This document shows positions 31,731 to 39,000 of a stretch of 42,037 nt of DNA, in pieces. The first letter of the stretch is position 1. Each line of letters begins with the position of its first letter. The position numbers and the translations under genes are program-made. The notes under the pieces were generated by a model that ran no database searches, had not been told where the DNA came from, and saw only the letters and a program-made list of their open reading frames with translations. The stretch lies in assembly GCA_019239425.1 (NCBI GenBank), contig JAFAZX010000091.1, positions 1 to 42,037 on the forward strand, read 5' to 3'. This stretch comes from Acidobacteriota bacterium. GTDB lineage: Bacteria; Acidobacteriota; Blastocatellia; Pyrinomonadales; Pyrinomonadaceae.

Positions 31731-33122
31731 TTAGGAGCCGCCCCCGGCCCGGCAGGCCGGCGATGTCGTCGGGCAATCGCTCATCGTGGGGGGCGTGGGA
31801 CAGATGATCGTAACCAGGCAGCCGTACGTCTTCGTGACGTTACAGATGTTCTGGTGCGTCGGGCACGTCGCGGTCGGGCACCTGTAGAGGTGCGACTGAC
31901 AGGCCAGCGGATTCGAAGGACAGATGAGCGTCGCGCATTCCCTCGCCTGCGTCGGAGGCGGGGCCGCCACGCAGAAATGGGTCGCGGCGATTCCGAGGCA
32001 GGCCGGGGACATTGTCGGCGATAACGGATTGGCGTGGAATGCATGCATGGCGCCGCCCCCGCCCCCGCCCGGGCCGGGGCAGCCAAAGTGAGTCGGGCAC
32101 GCGTCAACGGCCGAAGGGCACGCCGCGAACGTCGGGCACATGACCGTCGGCGGCGTAGCGCCCGGCCCCACGCAGGTGACGACGGTCGGCTTCTCTGGGC
32201 AGCCGACGCCGGGATACGTATGGCAATGGACGCTGGGGTGCCCCACGCAGGTGACGACGGTCGGCTTCTCCGGGCAGTCGACGCCGGGATGCGTATGGCA
32301 ATGGACGCTGGGGTGCGGCACACAGGTGACGTCGGTCGGCTTGGTCGCGTAGTGGGCCGCCGGGTGTCCGAACTGGCCCTGCTGCCCCTGCCAGATCGTG
32401 AAATCGACGGGCGGGTTGCAGGGGACGAAGCCCGACGCCTGGCAGGCGATGTCGTGCGTGACGCAGGGGGCCAGGGCACTCGGCTGGCACTGGAAGAAGA
32501 CCAGCGTGTGGCAGTTCGGGCCGGCGATGGTGCAGACCGGGTCGTAGGAGGTGCGGCCGCAGTTCGGCCCGAGGCGCGTGCAGACGATGCCGGTGCGCGT
32601 GCGGCAGCCGACGAACTCCGTCGGCGGGATGCACGGCCCCGTCTTCGACGTTCCGCACACCGGCCCGGAGGCGGTCGGCGGCACGAAGCACTCGCGGGCC
32701 TGCGTGCTCCCGCTGAGGGCGTCGATGCCGCCGGCCGCCGCGCCCATGAAGTCCTGCGCGATCTGGCCTTCGAGGAAGGTCGCGCGCCGGCGCTCCGAGC
32801 CGGCCGCGCCGTGCACGACCTCGGCGTCGCGGTCGATCCAGACGAGGCTCCCGCCGAGCGGGGACTGCTCGGGCGGAAGCTCCTGCGCGTGCCGGATGGC
32901 GCGCTCGGGGATTTCGACGTAGCGGCTCAGCTCCTCGTCGAGATAGAGGCGGACGTGCCCCTCCTCGGAGGAGGAGCCGAGGTAGCCGCTCAGCAGAGTG
33001 ACGCCCGGCGGGTCGTTCGGGTCCTGCACGATCCGCCCGACGAAGTCGTCGTAGCGGAGGTTGGGGCCGTCGCCCTCGGAGGCTGGCTCTTCCCCCCTCG
33101 GGTAGTCTTTTTCTTCGCTCAT
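31731..33122 (-). CDS. Giant Cys/Thr-rich protein, presumed substrate of the lanthionine-type enzymes
   Basis: 463 residues, ATG 33122 with GGGAG 7 nt upstream. Residues 1-144 have no Cys: an acidic start (1-24), a folded-looking domain ('GRIVQDPNDPPGVTLLSGYL', 'EEGHVRLYLDEELSRYVEIP', 'SPLGGSLVWIDRDAEVVHG') and 'ATFLEGQIAQDFMGAAAGG', ending in a GG doublet at 131-132. Residues 145-463 hold 35 Cys with about 39 Thr and 15 Ser, mostly as TC, CPT, GPNC and VHC units, plus a 25-residue tandem repeat (about 265-318) and a Gly run (352-357). No signal peptide. The peptide TQAREC occurs at 140-145 and again at 391-396. The leader-plus-core layout and the adjacent kinase, HopA1-type and LanC genes suggest extensive lanthionine crosslinking. 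A metal-binding Cys/His protein is the alternative. Confidence 0.8.
   Translation of the reverse strand: MSEEKDYPRGEEPASEGDGPNLRYDDFVGRIVQDPNDPPGVTLLSGYLGSSSEEGHVRLYLDEELSRYVEIPERAIRHAQELPPEQSPLGGSLVWIDRDAEVVHGAAGSERRRATFLEGQIAQDFMGAAAGGIDALSGSTQARECFVPPTASGPVCGTSKTGPCIPPTEFVGCRTRTGIVCTRLGPNCGRTSYDPVCTIAGPNCHTLVFFQCQPSALAPCVTHDIACQASGFVPCNPPVDFTIWQGQQGQFGHPAAHYATKPTDVTCVPHPSVHCHTHPGVDCPEKPTVVTCVGHPSVHCHTYPGVGCPEKPTVVTCVGPGATPPTVMCPTFAACPSAVDACPTHFGCPGPGGGGGGAMHAFHANPLSPTMSPACLGIAATHFCVAAPPPTQARECATLICPSNPLACQSHLYRCPTATCPTHQNICNVTKTYGCLVTIICPTPPTMSDCPTTSPACRAGGGS
32171..32341. repeat. 75-bp tandem repeat inside the Cys-rich gene
   Basis: Two full units (32171-32245, 32246-32320) and a partial third (32321-32341) differ at only a few bases. 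Each starts CGCAGGTGACGACGGTCGGC on the plus strand and encodes 25 residues, e.g. 'VTCVGHPSVHCHTYPGVGCP' plus EKPTV. The length is a multiple of 3, so copy-number change keeps the frame and adds three Cys per unit. Confidence 0.9.
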
Positions 33123-33303
33123 GTTTTTACTCCCGGTGTGGGTCTGCCCTCGCGGGCAGTGACGTTGGGCGGGGCGCCGAAGCAGGCGTCACGCGCGAGA
33201 TCAGCGGTGTAGGACGCGCAGGGCGCGAGGTGCGCGTCGCGAGAGAAGCCCTCTAGCCAGCGGGAAGGTGAAGCGCGCCCGAACGAGTCACGCGCGGGCG
33301 CAG

Positions 33304-33327
33304 ACGCTTATCAGGTCTTATAAGCGT
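33304..33327 (-). promoter_or_regulatory. Hairpin in the long leader of the Cys-rich protein operon
   Basis: ACGCTTAT (33304-33311) pairs exactly with ATAAGCGT (33320-33327). It lies just downstream of the predicted start of transcription, in a leader of about 220 nt before ATG 33122. It could be a protein-binding operator or an RNA control element. The remaining 33123-33303 is GC-rich and shows no gene. Confidence 0.4.
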
Positions 33328-33346
33328 ACGTCTAAAGCGGGCAAAG

Positions 33347-33373
33347 ATTATGCCTGTTTCCGGCGACTGTCAA
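33347..33373 (-). promoter_or_regulatory. Sigma70-like promoter for the lanthionine-type operon
   Basis: On the minus strand TTGACA (33373-33368, 6/6) and CATAAT (33352-33347, 5/6) are separated by 15 nt, shorter than the usual 17. The strong hexamers and the position upstream of ATG 33122 support a real but possibly activator-dependent promoter. Confidence 0.5.
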
Positions 33374-33427
33374 CGAAATTCCGCCGCGCCGAGCTACCAC
33401 TATATTTGCTACTTGAGCCGTTGAAGT

Positions 33428-33463
33428 AAGGGCGCTCTGACGCGTCTACGTCAGAGCGCCCTT
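33428..33463. terminator. Perfect 15-bp hairpin downstream of the SPFH gene
   Basis: AAGGGCGCTCTGACG (33428-33442) and its exact complement (33449-33463) enclose CGTCTA. It lies 28 nt after the stop of the SPFH gene and insulates the following operon, so the SPFH gene is not part of the lanthionine-type transcription unit. Confidence 0.8.
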
Positions 33464-33490
33464 CCCTACATCTTCAAGCTTGAAGAAACG

Positions 33491-34321
33491 TCAGCGCCCG
33501 GCCGGCACCTGTACCTGCACGCCCGGCGAGCCGCCGTACATGATCGTGAGCGGCCCCTGGTGGCTCTTGATGCCCTCGGCGCGCGCGCGCTCGATTTCGA
33601 GTTGCAGCTCGAGCTTCTTGATGTCGAGGAGCGCCGGGTTGGCGTAGGTCTGCGCCTCGATCTGCTTGGTCTGCGCGGCGATCTTGGCCGCCTCGAGCCG
33701 CGCCTCCTCGGCCTGCTTCTGCTTCTCGTTGGCGACGACGCCGGAGGCCGCGGCCTCGATGCGGTCGTCGAGAAAGTCGGGGTTGCCGATCTGGACGGAT
33801 TCGAGTGTCTGCAGAAGCTGCCCCGCGAGCTGCGGCCTGAGCGACTCGACGATGCGCTTCTGGATGTTCTCCTGGTTGGCGTAAATCTCGTAGGCCCCGT
33901 ACTCGGCGAAGGCGTTACGCGCCTCGGTCTGGATGAGGCCGTGCAGGATTTCGTTGCGGCGCTCGTGGCGCGTCCTCTCGTCGAACCCGTACTTGCGCAC
34001 ATACTCTCCGACGTGCTGCGGGTCGGTGAAGGCCGTGACGGCGATCTCGACCTGAAGCGCCGCGTTGTCCCTGCTCGTCACGCGCACGGGGGTCTTCTCG
34101 GTGAACGACTTGACGTTGACTTCGTAGGCGGTGCGCCCCGGCGTGAGCGTCGTGAACCAGCCGTCCTCGGGGCGGTAGACGCGCTCGATGCGCCCGAAGT
34201 GGGTGACGACCTTGACCGTCCCCTCCTGCGTGTAGTTGATGTTGGCGAAGGCAACGGCCCCGCCGACGAGAAGCACGAGGGCGAGCACGCCCAGCAGGAC
34301 GAACGTGAATTTACTGCTCAT
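33491..34321 (-). CDS. SPFH/band-7 (prohibitin-like) membrane protein
   Basis: 276 residues from ATG 34321 (GGAG 5 nt upstream); the frame extends to 34378 without a ribosome site. One N-terminal TM helix (about 5-27), then a band-7 domain: 'EGTVKVVTHFGRIERVYRPE', 'YEVNVKSFTEKTPVRVTSRD', 'RNEILHGLIQTEARNAFAEY' and a coiled-coil helix rich in Glu/Ala/Lys ('VVANEKQKQAEEARLEAAKI'). Such proteins form ring-shaped membrane scaffolds, often around FtsH-type proteases, in the HflC/prohibitin style. No HflK partner gene is adjacent. The C-terminus ends in a short Gly/Val tail. Confidence 0.85.
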   Translation of the reverse strand: MSSKFTFVLLGVLALVLLVGGAVAFANINYTQEGTVKVVTHFGRIERVYRPEDGWFTTLTPGRTAYEVNVKSFTEKTPVRVTSRDNAALQVEIAVTAFTDPQHVGEYVRKYGFDERTRHERRNEILHGLIQTEARNAFAEYGAYEIYANQENIQKRIVESLRPQLAGQLLQTLESVQIGNPDFLDDRIEAAASGVVANEKQKQAEEARLEAAKIAAQTKQIEAQTYANPALLDIKKLELQLEIERARAEGIKSHQGPLTIMYGGSPGVQVQVPAGR

Positions 34322-34529
34322 CAATTCTCCTTTAGAGATGTCTGAAACCGTGTTCGACTTTCCGCTCTTCCTTTTCACTACGCGTTAGTACGAAAAATCG
34401 GCCGGCGGGTTTGTTACATCCGCCCGGACGGACGCCCCCGAAAATTCTCGACGCCGCCCGTGGGTTCGAGCGCGCGGGGCGCGTCCTTATACGTGAGCGA
34501 TAGAGATAATCGTTAAGGGGGTTCGAAGG

Positions 34530-35270
34530 ATGATGAGAGTCTTGAAGCATCGCGCCTTCGCGCTGTTGGCGTCGGCGGCACTCCTGCACGCGGCGGGGAC
34601 TCCGCGCGCCGCGGCGGCGGAGTCCGCGCGCCGGCCGGCGCCCTCCGGGCAGGTCTTTCTGGCGGCGGGGCTCGACGTGGACGGGCTGCCCGCGGTCGCG
34701 GGCCAGACGGTCTTTCCGGGGAGCAGCTTCGAAACGGCCGAGCGCTCGCGCGGCGCGCTCGAACTCTGCAACCGCGCGCGGCTCGAACTGTCGGGCGGGA
34801 CGACGTTCAGGCTGGACTTCGACGACGAGGGACTCAACGGCACGCTCGGCGCGGGCGGCGCGCGCCTCCTTGTCCCGCGCGCCGTCGCGGCCACGCTGAC
34901 GACCGCCGACGCGTCGGTCGTCAGCGACGCGTCGAACCCGGCGCTCTTCGTCCTTCGAGTCTCGGCGGAAGGGACGACGCTCACGGTGCAAACGGGGCGC
35001 GTCGAGATGCGCGCGGGCGGCGCGACGCGCACGGCCGGCGCGGGCGAGTCTCTGCGCGCGGCGCGCGGCTCACAGCCCGCGCCGCCGCAATCCAACAGCC
35101 TGAGCGGGGGCCAGCGCGCAGGCATCTTCGTCGGCATCGCGGCGGCGGTCGCGGCCGTCCTGCTCATCATCGCGGGCAACGACAACAATGACGAAGAGAC
35201 GACACAGCCCTGCCCCATCATCATCAGCCCCGGCGGCCCGCTGCCCCCCGGCTGCTCCGGCATCCTTTAA
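34530..35270 (+). CDS. Secreted FecR-like domain protein with C-terminal TM helix
   Basis: 246 residues, ATG 34530 (or 34533). Signal peptide to about 30. Residues 40-175 follow the FecR pattern: 'GQTVFPGSSFETAERSRGAL', 'ELCNRARLELSGGTTFRLDF', 'TTLTVQTGRVEMRAGGATRT' and 'AGESLRAARGSQ'. A hydrophobic helix at about 193-213 ('AGIFVGIAAAVAAVLLIIAG') is followed by a short acidic and Pro/Gly tail. FecR-like domains usually sense or anchor at the envelope; without an ECF sigma gene nearby, the role is open. Confidence 0.75.
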   Translation: MMRVLKHRAFALLASAALLHAAGTPRAAAAESARRPAPSGQVFLAAGLDVDGLPAVAGQTVFPGSSFETAERSRGALELCNRARLELSGGTTFRLDFDDEGLNGTLGAGGARLLVPRAVAATLTTADASVVSDASNPALFVLRVSAEGTTLTVQTGRVEMRAGGATRTAGAGESLRAARGSQPAPPQSNSLSGGQRAGIFVGIAAAVAAVLLIIAGNDNNDEETTQPCPIIISPGGPLPPGCSGIL

Positions 35271-35279
35271 GCTACAAAG

Positions 35280-35368
35280 GTCAGAACCGCCTGCGGTAGC
35301 GGGCGGCCCTTTGCGATACGGCACAGCCGATTTGCAAAGGGCCGCCCGCTACCGCAGGCGGTTCTGAC
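35280..35368. terminator. Perfect 35-bp inverted repeat, 19-nt loop
   Basis: The left arm 35280-35314 (GTCAGAACCGCCTGCGGTAG and on) is exactly complementary to 35334-35368. It separates the convergent FecR-like gene and the Arg-rich gene and can terminate both. The arms contain the palindromic-looking CCGCCTGCGGTAGCGGGCGG, a likely dispersed repeat unit. Confidence 0.85.
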
Positions 35369-35383
35369 TGGTGGCCTGAGTTA

Positions 35384-35725
35384 TTAGTTGCGGCGCCAGT
35401 TGCCCGTCTGCCTGTTGCGCGATGTGCGCCAGTCGCGGCGGTTGTTCCAGTCCGAGCGGCGCTCGATGCGGCGCTCGCGCCGGAGCTGGCGGCGTTCGAA
35501 CCTGCGGTCGCGGCGAGCCATGCGACGCCAGTTCGAGTCGTCGCGGCGGTTCTGGCCGACGCGACGGCCGCGCGTCCAGCCGTAATGGTTGCCGCGGTTG
35601 TGACTGCGGCCCCAGTCGCGCCCCCTCCGCTGGGCCGAGGCATCCACGACCATCCCGAGCGTGAGCACGCAGAGAACGACGAGCATACTTATCGCCCTCG
35701 AAACTGTACGAAATTCAATCCTCAT
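35384..35725 (-). CDS. Small secreted Arg-rich protein
   Basis: 113 residues, ATG 35725 with GGAG 7 nt upstream. Signal peptide to about residue 31 ('MLVVLCVLTLGMVVDASAQ'), then a mature part of about 80 residues that is one third Arg with Trp and Asn ('RRDRRFERRQLRRERRIERR'). Strong positive charge suggests binding to envelope polyanions, DNA or RNA, or a packing role. Low-complexity Arg coding can arise in GC-rich shadow frames, but signal peptide, ribosome site and the terminator at its end support a gene. Confidence 0.65.
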   Translation of the reverse strand: MRIEFRTVSRAISMLVVLCVLTLGMVVDASAQRRGRDWGRSHNRGNHYGWTRGRRVGQNRRDDSNWRRMARRDRRFERRQLRRERRIERRSDWNNRRDWRTSRNRQTGNWRRN

Positions 35726-35836
35726 TCCCCATCTCCTCCGAGCTTAACTTCACATAAAGGGAGAGCTTTGCCTGATAGCGAGCCGGAGCCCTCGCGGCCC
35801 CTCCCGGCATCTTGGCAAGTACGGTGCCAACACGAG

Positions 35837-35901
35837 GCGTGAACCGTAAACCGTGAAAGGTGAAAAGCTGTTCTTATCTCGTCACGATTTACGGTTCACG
35901 C
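35837..35901. repeat. Inverted repeat, 7-nt period 'GTGAACC' arms
   Basis: GCGTGAACCGTAAACCGTGA (35837-35856) pairs with 35882-35901 with one mismatch. It lies in the 329-bp divergent space between the Arg-rich and cytochrome-like genes, not at a gene end. Confidence 0.8.
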
Positions 35902-35928
35902 TTTTGCCTTCCACACACGGACATCCGG

Positions 35929-35974
35929 GTGTATAGTGTCGCCGCCAACCCAGCGGGTTTAAGTATCTATACAC
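35929..35974 (+). promoter_or_regulatory. Inverted GTGTATAG sites with -10-like box upstream of the 36055 gene
   Basis: GTGTATAG (35929-35936) and CTATACAC (35967-35974) are exact complements 30 nt apart. The first contains TATAGT, a 5/6 match to a -10 box, but no convincing -35 precedes it. The paired sites may be a bipartite operator; transcription from here would give a leader of about 110 nt. Confidence 0.35.
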
Positions 35975-36054
35975 ACGCCATACGTGAAGCGCAGCCGGGC
36001 CTGTTATAAGCCCGGCCTTCTTCCAACGCCCGCCAGCCCCAGAGGAGTGTGTCT

Positions 36055-39000
36055 ATGCCGCCCCGCCGCCTTCACCTCAAAACCCTTCGTCTATTCACGA
36101 CCGCGCTCGTCACGCTTTCGCTCGCTTCGCTCTGGCTGGCCGGAGACATCCTGACGCCGACGGCCTCTGCGCAGGCGTTCCCTTCGAACACCGTCCGCAC
36201 CTTCGAGAGCCCGCAGGTGCACCCCCTGGCGCTCACGCCCGACGGCACGCGCCTGCTCGCCGTCAACTCGCCCAACGCCACGCTCTCCGTCTTTCAACTG
36301 ACCTCCGGCTCGCCGGTGCTGACGGCCGAGATTCCGGTCGGCCTGGAGCCCGTGAGCGTCGCCGCGCGCAACGACCGCGAGGCCTGGGTCGTCAACTGGC
36401 TCTCCGACTCCATCAGCGTCGTCGACCTCACGACCGGCAACGTCACGCGCACCTTCGACGTGGGCGACGAGCCAACCGACATTCTCTTCGCGGGGGCGAA
36501 CGGCGGCAGGGCTTTCGTCTGCGTCGCGGGCGGCGGCCACCTGAACATCGACGGCTTCAACACCACGGGCGCGAGCGGGGCGATGAAGGTCTTCGACGTG
36601 TCGAACCCCGGCGCGCCGCCGCAGGTCTTGGAAGTCTTCGGCAAGCAGCCGCGCGCTTTGGCGCGCGACGCCGCGGGCGCGCGCGTCTTCGTCTCCGTCT
36701 TCGAGTCGGGCAACCAGACGACGCTCGTCCCGGAGAAGGTCACGCGCGCCGACGGCGGGCTTCCGCCGCCGAGCCTCGCGCTCGCCGCTGGACTCCCGGC
36801 CGCGCCGAACACGGCGCTCATCGTCAAGTGGAACGGCTCCGCGTGGGCCGACGAGACGGGCAACACGAAGTGGGATCAGTTCGTCAACTACACGCTCGCG
36901 GACGTAGACCTCGTCACCATCGACGCCTCCGCCGCAACTCCCACCATCAGCGCGCAGGTGCGCAGCCTCGGCACGCAGATCGGCAACATGACCTTCGCCC
37001 CCGTGACGGGCCGCCTCTTCGTCGTCAACCGCGACTCCGGCAACGTCCGGCGCTTCGAGCCGAACCTGCGCGGCCAGTTCCAGACGAACCGCGTCTCCGC
37101 GCTCGACACCGCGGCGGGCGCGCCCTCGCTCGCCTTCGTCAAAGACCTCAACCCGCACGTCGACCTCTCGAACACGGCCGGCACGGACGCCGAGCGCGCG
37201 CAAAGCTTAGCGCTCCCTTCGGACATCGCGCGCGCCTCCGACGGCACGCTCTACGTCTCGGCGACCGGCTCGGCCAAGGTCGGCGTCCTCGACGCGCAGG
37301 GCAACGTCACGGCGCGCGTCGCGGTCGGCAACGGCCCGACGGGACTCGCGCTCGACGAGGCGCGGCAGACGCTCTACGTCCTCAACCGCAACGACGAGAC
37401 CTTGAGCGCCGTCAACACCTCTGCGAAGACGCAGGTCTCCGTCGTGCCCGTCGGCTTCAACCCGGAGTCGCAGGCCGTGCGCGAAGGCCGCCGCTTCCTC
37501 TACGACGCGGTCAACTTCTCGGCGCACGGCACCGTCTCGTGCGCGAGCTGCCACCCGAACGGGCACCGCGACGGCCTCGCCTGGGACTTGGGCGACCCGA
37601 CGGGCGCGCTGCTCGGCCTCAACGGCTTCACGCACCACCCGATGAAGGGGCCGATGATGACGCAGAGCCTGCGCGGCCTCTTCAACGCCGGCCCGCTCCA
37701 CTGGCGCGCCGACCGGCGCAACGTCTCAGAGTTCAACCGCGCCTTCCCCGAACTGCTCGGGAGCAAGCGGCTGCTGACCGACGCGGAGCTGGCCTCCTTC
37801 GTCGCCTTCGTCAACACGCTCTCCTACCCGCCCAACCCGAACGAGAACTACGACCGCACGTTCCCGAGTCCCGCCTCGGGGCCGAACGCGGACACGGGCG
37901 AGAAGCGCTACCGCAGTCTCAACTCGAACTTCGACCCGAGCACGCCGTTCCAGAACATCTTCCTCGGCAACGCCTCGCGCTGCGAGGCCTGCCACCTGCA
38001 ACACCCGACGACCCCGAACGCGTTCTTCATCGGCTCGGCCAAGATTCTCTTCGACGGCTCGCTCTTCCACGAGCCGCAGTCGTTCAAGGTGCCGCAGCTG
38101 CGCGGCGCGTACCAGAAGGCCGGCATGCGCAAGCCCGCGGCGGGCGAGCCGCGCGCCGAGCAGCTCGCGGGCTTCGGCTTCATGCACGACGGCGCGTTCG
38201 ACTCGGTCGTCAACTTCCTCAAGCAGCCCGAGTTCGTCGGCTTCCGCAACGACGACGAGCGGCGCGACATCGAGGCGTTCCTCATGTCCTTCGACTCGAC
38301 CATCGCGCCCTCGGTCGGCCTGCAGGTGACGGCCAACGCGTCCAACCGGAACGCGCCCGAGGTGCTCGCGCGCATCAACCTGCTCGTGCAGCAGGCGCAG
38401 GTCATCCCGCCCACCTTCGGTTCGAGCTTCCCCAACCCGCCGAGCTGCGACCTCGTCGTGCGCGGACTCTACGGCGGCGAGGCGCGCGGCTTCCTCGAAG
38501 TGGGCGGCGGCCTCTTCCAGCCCGACAGCGCTGCGGAGGCGCGCGTCACCTTGCAGCAGTTGCTCGACGCGGTCGGCCCCGGCGCGGAGCTGACGTTCAC
38601 GGGCGTGCCCGTCGGCGAGGGGCGCCGCTTCGCGCTCGACCGGGACGGCGACGCCGTGCTCGACAACGACGAGCCGCGCACGTCCGTGCAGATCGCGGGG
38701 CGCGTGGTGGGCGCCGACGGCGCGGGGCTGGCGGGCGTGGCCGTCTCGCTCACGGGGTCGCAGACGGCGACGGCCGTGACCGACGCGGCGGGCCGCTACG
38801 CCTTCAACTTCGTCTCGACCGAGGGGACGCACACCGTCACGCCACTCGGCGCGGGGGTGAGCTTCGCGCCCGCGAGCGCGACCTTCGTCAAGCCGACGTG
38901 GAACCGCTCGGCCGTCTTCGTCACTTCGCCGACGGCCAACGCCGCGGACGCTTCGCAGTTCTTCGTCGCGCAGCACTATGCGGACTTCCTCAACCGCGAG

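Noticed and set aside
32171..32341. Short CRISPR-like repeat array
   Set aside because: Units are contiguous 75-bp coding repeats without spacers and keep the reading frame.
31731..33122. Metallothionein or zinc-finger protein as first interpretation of the Cys-rich protein
   Set aside because: Not excluded, but the Cys-free leader-like part, Thr/Ser richness near Cys and adjacent kinase-HopA1-LanC genes favour a modification substrate. Kept as the alternative.
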